A DNA stretch of 64,000 nucleotides from Parascedosporium putredinis (taxonomy: Eukaryota > Ascomycota > Sordariomycetes > Microascales > Microascaceae), in NCBI GenBank assembly GCA_949357655.1, contig CASHTG010000013.1, forward strand, positions 310,001 through 374,000, read 5' to 3'. Positions within the stretch are counted from its first letter, which is position 1. The number at the start of each line of letters is the position of its first letter. The position numbers and the translations under genes were made by a program. Under the pieces are notes generated by a model that had not been told where the DNA came from, ran no database searches, and saw only the letters and a list, made by a program, of their open reading frames with translations. This document shows positions 43,676 to 55,149 of this stretch, in pieces.

Positions 43676-45679
43676 GGTAGTGCTTAAATATGCCAAGGCT
43701 CTTGACACTTTCAGTGCCGTCTAACACTATCACAGCTCTCCAACAAAGCATGCATATTGTCGAAACCTCAACGATAGGAAGTGTATTTATGCCAAATAGT
43801 AGGTGTCCTAATGGAAAAGCTTGGTGGTGGATGGGGTTCGCATCCTGGCCACTATCCTAACTCCCGTCATCCGTTCGCTGTGCCGGGAGCTGGTTCTCAT
43901 TCCGTGCGAATGCCGTCATCATTCCCCGCCGCATGGCAGAGCCAGTCCCCGGACTCCGTTGCGCATTCCTTGCACGTTCCGAGCCTAGGATGCGTCCCGC
44001 TGCCCCACTGGTTTATGGGCCTGGCTAGAACCTTTGGGTTCTAGTCAGGGAATGATGCGGATTATTCTGATCTTAACCGAAGAATGGTTATTATATATGG
44101 TCTCCAGGTGTCGCCGAGCAGAGCAAGGCCTTTTCAGGAGCAGCTGTTGTAGTCGAGGTGCTAGAAGGTGAGTAGAGAAATGCATGAATGGATGCTCGGT
44201 TGGGATAGGATGATGACTATAACAATGCGTGACTTTGAACGGAAGCGGAATGATTGGAACGTGATCCTGTTGCGTTTGGTGGAAAAGGGCGTGACCTTTT
44301 CGTAGCATCGTTTTACGTGGGAATATCCTGACTCGATAACCATGTTCAATATCCGACGGGAGCCCCTAATCGAAATATAACTGGCTTCCAGCACCAAGGC
44401 ATATAGTCCCTTGAGAGAGGGCAGCAAAGCGCCCGGGCTAGGAAAGAAATGAGTATTCTCCCGGGTAGAAATGGAGCTAATTTCTATTGCATAGCAGCTG
44501 TCTGTGATTCACCGACACCGTAATGTTAGATATTACTACCGAGGTATATGGCATACGTCCATGTAGTTATCCTTCGGCGGACTTATACGATCCTACAAGC
44601 TAAGACTTGGACTATAATTGTAGAGACTTGGTCTATACCGTATAGCCGTCTTCACACTACCTTGGTAGTGCTAATCTCGTTATTCCACCCTTGATAGGTA
44701 TATGTACAAGTATAGGCATAGCCTGAGGAGTGCCACTACATAGATCCTCAATGAGGGGGCTTCATATACGGGATGGTCCCGGGCTGCAGTTGTTGTGGCA
44801 CAACGCTCCAATCACACCTTGGTTCTGACTTCTGATTGATTGCGACTGACCTTTGACTTCTAGGATGAGCCGAATCGGGACATGTCACCTTGAACTCAGT
44901 AAGTCTATCGACGTGCGACTTTTGCCCAACGTTGGGCCTGGCTCGGCCATTGATCTTAGGCGCCAGCCTGACCAACACTATGCTCGCCCCTCGCTCGCCC
45001 CCTCACCCTCCTCCTGTCCATCTCCTAACATTGCAAGGTAATCCTTGCCCGGTCTCTTCCTGGATGGCTGGAAGTTGGCCTGATCATTGGCTCTTGTAGG
45101 AATATATATCAAGATCGCCGCGATGGATGGCGCAAGAAGGATGCCAATTTTCCATCAATCCGATAACGGTACACAGCTGATGCCGCAGCGGAAGATTGGC
45201 ATGGCCTCATCCTGCGCGCCTCAGCCCAGGCTAGATGGCGCAAAAAAGGCCATCACCCGAAGTCTTGGCGGCGCCAGCTCGAGCCTGCTCTCATGCACCC
45301 TCGGGCCGGGACTGATGGTTCCCATGCGCACGGCTTCGTTGGGCTACTGACTCGGTGCCCCTCGCTTGCACTTTGGCCGAATCTGCTAACCGCGTAGGGT
45401 TATAAATGCATTACCAAAACCCCCGATTTTTCTCGGAAAGAAGAGGTTACATCATTCTTTCCTCATATCCGTATGACTCTATCCCACATGGGCTAGATTT
45501 TACTACCAGTCTTAGTTTTACACTTGCGTGCGTGACCCGATCTCGGCCCTCCGCTTTACGCTTTCCGTGTCCCACATCCGCAATTGGAAAGCGGGGCCGC
45601 TGTCTTGGTACGACCCTATTCTTACTGCAGTCTGTCTATCATCAAATTGAATAGGTTCATGAAATACATGTAGAAAAAA
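43676..45679. other. Intergenic, no supported gene
   Basis: About 2 kb. Small perfect palindromes (CTAGAACC-TTTG-GGTTCTAG at 44025-44044; CACTACC-TT-GGTAGTG near 44655) and TA-rich sequence around 44500-44740. Open frames carry no domain. The promoter of the NLR gene should lie at its right end. Confidence 0.4.
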
Positions 45680-48600
45680 ATGCCAGACGTGTATTCCAAG
45701 CCGGTAAAGATTCTCTCTCTCGGTAGGTTCAAAGGGCACCGGGGTCTGAATCTAGACTTCGCTAACTACCTAATACTTCACTCCAGATGGGGGAGGGATT
45801 CGCGGGCTCTCCAGCCTCTTGATATTGGAGAAAATTATGGAAGGCCTCCGTCAGAAAGAAGGGCTGGCCCGCGTCCCCAAGCCATGTGATTATTTCGACC
45901 TAATCGGTGGCACGAGCACTGGAGGGTGTGTCCCCTGTCTATCTTACGTGTGATGGATGCTGATCGATCTTGTAGAATTATCGCGATTATGCTTGGGAGA
46001 TTGGGCATGACTGTCGCTGAATGCATCGATGCATATAAAAAGGTCGCCAAGCAGGCTTTCACACGAATATTGCATAAGTCGCTCGTCCCAATGTCGCCCT
46101 CCGGTTCCTTTTCTGCGGCAGAATTGGAGGCTGCCATAAAGCAGACGATCCGGGAACACTGCGTGAGTCCAGCATGTGTCAGCGAACGGAGCAAGGGTCG
46201 GCCTACCGGGCAGACTTGTAAGCATGAGGACATGATATTTCGAGATAGCTCGTGTACGAAGACGTAAGATGACGCCCGACAGTCAAAGAGTTCAGCGTGT
46301 TGATGTACTGATCCTCCACTGGGTTTGCGTTCCTCGCAGCGTTGTGCTAGCCCTCACTAACGACAATACCGACGCCTTGCCAACACTCTTCACGACGTAT
46401 GACACGTCGACCGCCTTTGAAGAGTGTACTATCTGGCAGGTGGCACGGGCAACGTCGGCAGCAACGTTCTTCTTCGAGCCAATCAAAATTGGCCGGGATG
46501 AGACGGAGTTTGTGGATGCCGCATTTGGCTATAGTAACCCGTGTGATGTTCTTCTCACGGAAGCCACGCAAAGATTTCCGGGCCGGGAGATGCGCATAGT
46601 CAGTCTTGGGACTGGTCACCGGCAAAAATATCCGACGCTACGGACAAGAAGAGGCGTCGCAGAAGCACCGAGAACTATGGCAAGTACCTCCCAAAGAGTT
46701 GCATCAGGTCTCAACAAACGATTTGGCGACCGTGGAGTGTATCATCGATTCAACGTTGACCATGGTATGGCAAAGATTACACTTTCCGATTGGAAGAAAT
46801 CGAGCAACATCGCCGGGCACACGAATAATTACCTGGAGGAGAATGGAGATGCCATCCAGAGATGCGTCGAGGCCCTAGCTTGTTTAAACCTCGTGGATCC
46901 TGGCATAACAGCAGTGGGGGAATCTGGTCAGGCAAAGCGTGAGTGAAATCACAGCCAGCTCTAGTCTAGCGTAAATGTATAAAATTAACATGATAGAAGA
47001 ACGTCCTATCCACGTTATCAAGTTTGCCAAGAATCCCCAATTTGTCCGACGTCTCGATGTACACGGCGTCTTGGAGGAAAAGCTGTTTGGCCCGGATAGC
47101 GTCCGACGTGTGGCGCTTGTCGGGCTGGGCGGCATAGGCAAAACCCAAGTGGCCGGGCACCTGGCGCATTGGGTAAAGGAAAACAAGCCAGGGTACTCCG
47201 TCTTTTTGGTGTCGGCGTCGAGCATGGCCGTCTTTGAGTATGCGTGCGTCGAGCTTGCCAGGGAGCTTGGGGCCACACAATCCAAGAACGAGGACGCGCG
47301 AGAGAACGAGGACGCGCGAGAGACTGTCCGACGACATCTCAGTTCGGAGAACGCGGGTCCCTGGTTTCTCGTCGTCGAAGATGTCGATGAGATGGATATT
47401 CTTAAGGCTTCAGAGGAGCAGCCCCATGGAATTCTTGAATTTCTTCCGTGGAGCGAGCGGGCGGATCTTGTTCACCACCCGACTCCAGAAAGTGGCAGTG
47501 GTTGTTGCCGGGCCTGATGTTGTCAGACTGCATCCTATGAGTCGTGTCGAGGCGGAGACACTGTTGGAAAAGTCATTGGTGCCAGAAATCCAATCCAGTA
47601 ACGATGGTCTCGTGGCCGAGTTTCTCGAATAGCTCAGCAACTTTCCCTCGCAATCGTGCAGGCATCGCTGTACATGAACACCGAGTCATTGTCTATATCA
47701 GACTACCTGGACATTTTTAGGAATACGGCCGAGCACGCGACCGACCGAGCCAGTAGCGGTGGTATGGATCTTGAAGCCTACGACCCAGGTCGACGTGCGG
47801 CGTTGACGACTTGGAGAGTATCCTTCACACACATCCGCACTCGCGACGAATATGCAGCAAAGCTTCTCTCCTTTATAGCATACATTGAGCCAAAAGCTAT
47901 ACCTCGGTCAATATTGCCCCATTTCTCATCTAAAAGGATCCTTATGCAGGCCATTGGCACATTGGTCGGTTATGGACTTTTGACGTGTCGCGGGGATGTC
48001 TACGATATGCACGGCCTTGTCCATTTCGCGACGTGGTGGGAATGGAATCAAGATCAACAAACGGCAGAACAAGCGCAGCAAGACGTTTTGAAGGATTTGA
48101 CCGATATATTCCCGTCCCCTACACCATATACGGTCAGAAATCGTGACCAGGCGCAACAGTATCTCCCTCATGTACTCCGAGTCCTGGACACACAATGGGG
48201 AGCGGGCGTTTCGGCGTTTCGGCTACGCATCCGAGTGGGGCAATGGCTGCTGATTGAAGGACTGCCCAAAGAGGCTGTGAAATTACTGGAGACGGGGACC
48301 CGGATACAGCAGCAGATGTCCAAAGACAGCCTCGACCAACTGGAGTTTCAGCAAGCACTCGCAGCAGCGTACCGGGCCAACGGTCGGGCGCAAGAGGCGC
48401 TCGAACTACTGGAGACGGTGGTCGCCGTGCGAAAGGAAGGAAAGGCAGAGGATGATCGACCTTTGCTGAAATCGCAGCATTGCCTCGCGGGAGCATACCG
48501 CGCCGTCGGACGGGTGGCGGATGCGATTGAGCTGCTGGAAGTGATTGTGGCAATACGTGAAGAAACTCCCAAGATTGACGAGGAAGACTTGCTCACGCTC

Positions 48601-49719
48601 AAGCACGAGCTCGGGGGCGTACCGGGAAAATGGTCAACTAAAGGAGGCAATCGACATTCTGGAGGATGCGGCCGCGCTACGAAACAAGGAGTGGGAGCCT
48701 GGTGACTCTTTCCGACTTGCTTTACAGTTTGAGCTTGCCGGAGTATACCGTGCCAACGGAGACGTGAAAAAGGCGATTAGTATCCTGCAGGAAATGATCG
48801 GGGTACAGGCTCGAATGCTACAGCCAGACCACCCGTCACTGCTAGCATCGAGGCATGAGCTTGCCGTCGCATACCGACACGAGGGAGAAGTCGACATCGC
48901 CATTGAAATCTTAGAGGAAGTCGTGGAGAATGCGAGGGGAAAGTTTCACGAGAGTCACCTTTCACTACTCGCGTACAGGCACGAGCTTGGTGCGGCATTC
49001 CGCGTCAGGGGAGAGCTCGGAAAGGCGGTCGATATCCTGGAGGACGTGGTGGCTGTCGCGGGGCGGACTCTTCCCCATCGCCACTCTTCGAGGCTTGCGT
49101 ACGAGCATGAGCTGGGAGTGGCATATCGACTCAATGGAGAGCTCGAAATGGCGGTCGATGTCCTGGAAGATGTGGTGGTTGCCGCGGGGCGGAGTCTTCC
49201 CCATCACCACTCTTCAAGGCTTGCGTACGAGCATGAGCTGGGAGTGGCATACCGAGCTAACGGAGACCTCGAAAAGGCGATCAAGATTCTGGGGAAGGTG
49301 GTAGCAGTCGCGGGGAATATTTTACAGACGAGCACGCTTCAAGGCTTGCCTATGAGCACGAACTCGGAGGCGCATACATCGCCAACGGACAAGGGAGGGA
49401 GGCTGTCAAGATACTCAAGCAGGTGGTCAAGGTCAAGAGAAAGTTATTCAAAAGAAACGACCCTTCGCGACTAGCGTCCGAGTTTGAACTGGGAGCAGCA
49501 TACCGAACGAAAGGAAAATCGCGGAAGGCAATCGAGATACTAGAGCCTGTGGTGCTGAGAAGAAGGAAGAGTGGGTTTCATAATGATGTCACTTCTCGGC
49601 GGGCCTCTGAACACGAGCTGCGTCTCGCATACGGAGCTAACCGACAGTTTGTGAAAGCCGGTATCCTCAAGGTGCGCCTAAAATACACCAAGCGACGTAA
49701 ATATGAAGTGTGGAAGTAA
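45680..49719 (+). CDS. NLR-type receptor: patatin - NB-ARC - TPR
   Basis: Fungal STAND/NLR protein of about 1,265 residues. Exons: 45680-45722, 45787-45925, 45976-46263, 46340-46938, 46997-49719. Residues 1-330 are a patatin-like phospholipase: DGGGIRG oxyanion loop, GTSTGG nucleophile elbow, and a late VDAA in place of the usual DGG/A catalytic Asp motif. A NB-ARC domain follows: Walker A GLGGIGKT, Walker B-like WFLVVEDVDE, ILFTTR sensor, and a winged-helix region with DMHGLVHFATW. About eleven TPRs of 42 residues complete the chain (ELGxAYRxNG...A-x2-LE-x-VV). An 18-bp exact tandem repeat sits at 47287-47322. Frame losses occur near 47446, 47652, 48612 and 49324. Separately, TAG at 47630-47632 stops the frame at a Gln/Glu position and is not a length change, so this allele may truly be truncated. 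Confidence 0.85.
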
Positions 49720-50050
49720 GACCGGCCGGCAGTAGATCAAAATTGGACTGGAGAGAACTTTGCCTACAGGTATCCGTCATTGTTATCGGGGTTTATATTA
49801 ACATTAGTGTAAGATGCGTACGGCGTTTTTAGGGAGAGCGTGGAGGGAGATTCTGGCGTAGGGACCATGAATCATTCCCGACTCATTCGTTGACATGTAG
49901 TATAGATGTTGTATAAGCATTGGTACATGTATTCTATCTAATAGGTGGCCCTAGTAACGCCGTACTTCTATCTGATAAAAATATCAAGACAAATCTCGAT
50001 TTAACCCGCCGCCACTGGTTTTATTTCGTCTCTCTGCATTGCACCCTTGA
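49720..50050. other. Convergent 3' intergenic gap
   Basis: About 330 bases between the NLR and MFS gene ends. Nothing recognised. Confidence 0.45.
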
Positions 50051-51621
50051 TTAAAAGGCGACCGCCAATTTAAATCCCGTCCTTTGAAGCCGGGCCATGA
50101 GAATAAAAGTAGTGCCAACGGTGCAGAAGACGCCCGCGAAAACCTTGATGCCTACCCACCCTCCCGAGCTCGACAGGATGGCACCGTTGATGGGATTGGT
50201 AGTCAAGCCACCGACGGAAGAAATAAAAAGATGATGCCGGTACGGAACCCAATCTCGGGCAAGGGCGAGATTTGGGCAATAAGAGGTCCGATGAGAGACA
50301 CGTACGCGCCAGAGGAGAAGCCATAGAGGGCGGAAAAGGCAATGATGCCCTCCTGGGTATTGCAAGGGATCCATAGGGCAAGGATCAGGAGGGCTGTGAG
50401 ATAGCCGACAATGACGAAAATGTTGTACCGACCAATCTTGTCGCCAACGACACCGGAAAAGATGCGGCCAAACAAACTGGCGGCGTTGAGGATGGGCAAG
50501 AGATACTGCACGAGATTCTCCTTCATCCCTGCCTCGAGCGCTTGCACGGGGAGGTAGTTGATGGGGACGAACAAGCCGTAGGTAAAGAAGAAGAAGCCGG
50601 CGGCCAAAGGACGTACTCGGTTTCACGAAAGGGCTTGGCAAGCTGAGTGCGCGTCATCCTTTGCGGCCGGGGCGGGTGGTTGGCCCGGATGGTCAGGTTC
50701 GCCACGACGAGGAGGCCGAGGATTAAAAAGGCGCAGATGCGCATGGCCCAGCCGTAGCCGACTTCGCGGATGAGGCGGGAGACCATGATGGGAAAGACGA
50801 CGCCGCCGATGCTGGAACCAGTGGCGACGATGCCGAATGCCGCACCTCGCTTTTTATCAAACCAGCCGTGGATGACGTTTATCGCTGTACGAGTTAGTAT
50901 GGCGTCAAAAGTGTGGTTTCGACACCGCGGGGGATTCTTACCCGGCTGAAATATGGCAGCGACTCCAATGGCGGAGCACACGCCTTGGGCAAGAAGGATT
51001 TGATAGTACTTGGTGGAAAGCGAGGCCATCATCAGACCAAATACGTGAAGGAAGCTGCCGCCGATGACAAGGTAGCGGGGCCCGAAATTGTCGTAGAGAG
51101 CTCCGATGATGGGGCCCTGTGGGAAAGTCAGAGATATGGAAACAAAGAATGATTTGTACCGCAGACACGTACCATGCCCATTTGGAAGAATAATTGCAGG
51201 GAGGGGATCCATGCAATGGTGCTAGGGGAGTAGTTGCTGAGAAAGTTGTTTTGATAAAACTCTTGGAAAGCTCCGATACCTGCTCGACAAGCAATTAGCG
51301 ACGCGATATACGCTTTGGAGGAGCAGACGTTAACGAGGAGGTGGGAGACGTACTATTCACCCATCCGAAACTGCAAAACATGACACACCATACTCCAGCG
51401 AGGACTGACCAAGCGACAACACCTCCGTCGGGCGCAATGTTTTCATGTGAGGCCTCTACCGCGGTGCCCTCTTCCACGTCAGTACACTCGGCAGAGATGG
51501 CTGTTTTCTCTGTTGCGGAAAGATAATGGGCGCCATCGTCGCCGAGGACGTGCTCTGGCGTGTGTGTTATGCCGCTGGTTTCGGAGTCGGCAGACGAGTG
51601 GGTCTTTTCTGGGTGAGGCAT
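50051..51621 (-). CDS. MFS transporter, monocarboxylate-porter type
   Basis: Twelve-helix major facilitator of about 461 residues, closest in look to the fungal monocarboxylate transporter-like group. Exons 51621-51354, 51279-51173, 51116-50942 and 50884-50051. An acidic hydrophilic head precedes the family start APDGGVVAWSVLAG. Next come WVNSIGAFQEFYQ, STIAWIPSLQLFF, GPIIGALYDNFGPRYL (the MFS loop 2-3 position), KRGAAFGIVATGSSIGGVVFP, then LPILNAASLFGRIFSGVVGDKIGRYN. One base is missing in TTT runs near 50610 and near 50220; both lie within continuous helices. Plasma membrane; substrate unknown. It may export or import the compound handled by the enzymes further right. Confidence 0.85.
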
Positions 51622-52621
51622 GATGGATGAATGTAGGGAAGAAGGGGGAGAATATTAGGATAAGGCCAAAGGTAGATAAGGGAATTTTGAGGAGAATTCA
51701 AGGTGTAGAAGTAATCGCAAGGCCCACGAGGTGTGGCGATGCGGTTACAAGCGCGGCTCCGGGTTCATATGTGGGCAAGGGACAGGGGGCATTGGTCACT
51801 TGGCGGAAAAAGGTTACAGCTCCGGTCACAACGGCAGGTCGAGTGACGTTGTCTTATAACTCTAATGGACGTGAAAAATTGATTGAAAGCGCCCTTCAAT
51901 TGACCGTAGGAGCATAAAAGCCCATGGATACGACGCTTTTATTACATTGGGGTGTGCTCGGCCTCGGCGGGTACCTTTGAACCACCGCCGAACTGGTAGT
52001 TTTATCCCCTTGTCGAAACCGGGGTTAGGGGTTTAGCTGTGGAAGGTGTGCTCGAACGCACCTAATCCAATAGACTTTTTCACATCGGAGAAAGAAACAA
52101 GACTTTGGCGGATCACTTTGGTCAGCGGGACTTTTTCTGAATCCTTCGCATTGTGCTATGGCGAACTTTGGAAGACCTTGAGGGACGGGAAATGAACTTC
52201 ACGAATCGACGATGCCGTTTCAAAAATACCTGCACCGACGCTGACAGCACGTTGTTTCGTCCAAGACACATCCGAGAGATGTACGATGCATGGAGAGGGA
52301 TGGAGATAAAGAGAGAGATTCCATCGATTGGCTCAGTCTTGGAAGTTCAACGTGTGCATTTTCTTTCGGCCTCAACTTTACAGTTATTATTCGCTTTGTT
52401 ATTGTTCTGAACATGATACTAATAGGGTAGAGTCCAACGCAAAGGGTACGTACCCCCATTCCCCACTTAAATGCTGACACGCCGAGCTCGGCATCGGCTC
52501 TTATTCAAGCGCCGATGCCGATGAGTAAGACGGCGCCAACAACCAAGCTCATAAACTCGGCTCGGACCTCTCCCACACGGAACCCGCTCCCTGCCTCGCA
52601 CCGAACAGTTTGTTTTTGACC
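51622..52621. other. Divergent promoter region
   Basis: About 1 kb between the MFS transporter (minus) and the Zn2Cys6 factor (plus), so it can serve both promoters. Open frames 51627-51917 and 52153-52410 have no domain. CCG/CGG triplets are present but not obviously arranged. Confidence 0.45.
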
Positions 52622-54745
52622 ATGTCCGAGCATCCACAGGGCCAAGCCCCTTCCCGCAAGCCGGATCGGTCCTGCACCATCTGCCATCGTCGCAAGGTCC
52701 GCTGCGACAAAGAGTCCCCCTGCTCCCGTTGCATCCGCGGCGGCCACGCATGTGTGTATCCGTCCGCCGAACCCGTTGTTCGGCGGGCCAGGAAGACTAC
52801 TATACGGGATGTGGCGAGCCGTATTTCGGAGCTTGAAAGTAGTCTGAGGGCGGTGTCGCATAATGCCGATAGCTTGACGAGGGCATCCCCGCAGACGGCA
52901 ACGCCCGTGTCTGATCGAACGAGGAGACGGTCGGAGTCGGAGCACGGAGACGAGAGTCTTGGCGATGAGGTTCTTCTCCAAAAAGGGTCTTCGAGCCAGT
53001 ATTTTAATGAGTCGCTACTCTCTCGCCTCATCGAACAGGTTCGGACGCCTATCGCGACTCATGTGCTTTTAATATCGATTGGTCTAATCCGGGTATTGTA
53101 CCCTCTTTAGGAACACGATGTGAGAACCGCCCTTGCGACGCCGCGGAGCTGCGTATCTCCGCAGCCGCTAACCACTTCACCGTTCAATCCGATGGGCATT
53201 CTGTCCAGCCCGAGGTTCGACATTCCATTAGCCACCTATCACCCCTCCAAGTTGGTCGCCACGCAACTGTGGAAAATATACGTAGACAACGTGGACCCCT
53301 GTTCTAAAATCCTGCATATCCCAACCGATGAAGTCGTCGTCTTTACCGCCATTGATGATCCGATCAACGCATCGTCGGACGCCATGGCGCTGTGTTTTGC
53401 CGTGTACTACGCCGCCACCATTGCGCGAGACGCTGACACGGCGCAAGGGGTCGTGCGAGAAGAGATGTTGCCAAACCTACAGCAGTTCAAGACGGGGCTG
53501 GAACTCGCCTTTGCCCATGCCGACTTTTGGAGAACCCGACTCTCATATTATTGCAAGCTTTGGGGATTTACGTCGTAAGTTTTTATTTCAGTAGAGCCAG
53601 CTTACCTTTGGGGATGGCTGCGTTACAAAATAATAACCGCTTGCAGACCGCTTTGCGCGTACAAAATTCCGGCCGGGGTATATGGACACTGAACGGACTC
53701 GCCATCCGCGCCGCGCAAACCATTGGACTCCACCGCGACGGCTCCAAGCTTGGGTTGTCGGTCTTCGACTCCGAGATTCGTCGTCGCGTCTGGTGGCATT
53801 TCATCGGCAGGGACGGCCGCGCGGCCGAGGATTATGGGTTCCAAAACGTCCACAGCCCCAGCCTCATGTCCGGCGCTGCCCTGCCGCTGAATCTGGACGA
53901 CGCCGACCTCTACCCCACCATGGAAAGGCTGCCCCCGCCACGGGTAGGCTGGACGCGCATGACCATGGCCATCGTCTCCATCGACGTGGCAAAAACGTGG
54001 TCCAAGATGCTGCAGCTGGACTGCTCGCCCGCCAACGCCTCGGTCGAAGCCACCCGCGCCGAAATCGTGGGCGACTTGCGCAGGAGGACGGAAAAGATTC
54101 TGCAATATTGCACGCCCGTGGTTCCGCAGCAGCGCATGACGGTACGGATCGCGCGGCTGATTATGCGGAAGCTGGACGTTGTTACGCGTCAGCAGTGGCA
54201 GGCCATGCGCCCTTCGACGGGGCAGAGGCTCTTGCTCACCGAAGAGACTCTGATGGATGCCGTGAGCGTGCTGGACGAGGCGGATAGTATGTGGAGCGAC
54301 GAATTGCTGCGGCAATTTCGGTGGACGATGCGGTCGTATCCACAGTATCACTTGATACTGTACATACTATGGCATTTGTGCATTAATCCGGGAGTCCGAA
54401 CGCGGCCCGGGCTTTCGACGCCGTGGAAGATCATTTGGCGCAGATACGGCTGCAGCAGGACGCGTCGATCCGAGGGTCCAAGTGGATTGTCCTGATGGCT
54501 TTGAAGTCGAAAGCCATATCCATGAGGGCCAAGAGCCAAAATCCCGAGGCTAGTGAGTCGAACGCGGGAAGGGTGGCCTGCTCGAGCCGGCCTGCCGATG
54601 CTGTTACCCGGGATGTATCCCCGAGCGGTGGCGGGGTTGTAGACGTCACTGTTGGAATGCGCCCTTTGACCAGGGGCTTCCGGACTGGCTTACGCTTGTG
54701 CAGGACTTGCAGCTGGATTCCACAGACTTTTCTCTCATCTTTTGA
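52622..54745 (+). CDS. Zn(II)2Cys6 transcription factor with fungal_trans domain
   Basis: About 660 residues. Exon 1 (52622-53038) has the zinc cluster C-x2-C-x6-C-x5-C-x2-C-x6-C starting CTICHRRKVRC, at about residues 18-45, then a linker and a short coiled-coil-like stretch. Exons 2 (53111-53574) and 3 (53647-54745) hold the fungal-specific factor domain: LWKIYVDNVDPCSKILHIP, NPTLILLQALGIY, SGRGIWTLNGLAIRAAQTIGLHRDG, EIRRRVWWHF. The end is DWLTLVQDLQLDSTDFSLIF with stop at 54743-54745. Frame losses lie in TTTT at 53525-53528, GGG near 54392 and AA near 54657. The donor of intron 1 (GTTCGG) is weak. Nuclear. Divergent from the MFS transporter and the best candidate regulator of this neighbourhood. 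Confidence 0.85.
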
Positions 54746-55149
54746 TAGCCTGGATCTTGCAGACAGAATCCGAGCAAAGGCGCACGAACAAACCCAGATT
54801 CCAACTCGTGTCTGCGCGGGTGTGGACAGGGAAAAACGGGAGGATTAAAATATAGTGGGTGAAAGAATCTGCTAGGAATTTTAATAAACGGTATCGGAAG
54901 GGAGATTATGATAGTTGCGTCCCTACATAGGTTTCCAAGTGTACATGTATCCACTGTACTAAAGGTCTGTAAGCGTTTGATTTACGGTACTGTAAACGAC
55001 GTGGATTACAATCAAAGGTTGGTAGCACCCAGGAGTTTCTAAGAAATATAACTAAACTCAACCGTCGACGACAAGGAACGAGGATTCATGCGTATACCAG
55101 AATTGAACCACCCCTTCCATTGGCAGAGATTTCCACTCCTCTATATCCG
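54746..55149. other. Convergent 3' intergenic gap
   Basis: About 400 bases between the convergent factor gene and the gene ending at 55150. No structure recognised. Confidence 0.45.

Noticed and set aside
44025..44044. Short hairpin CTAGAACC-TTTG-GGTTCTAG
   Set aside because: Too short to stand out, no gene nearby.
53623..54351. 242-codon minus-strand frame
   Set aside because: Antisense shadow of exon 3 of the Zn2Cys6 factor, whose plus-strand domain sequence is clear.
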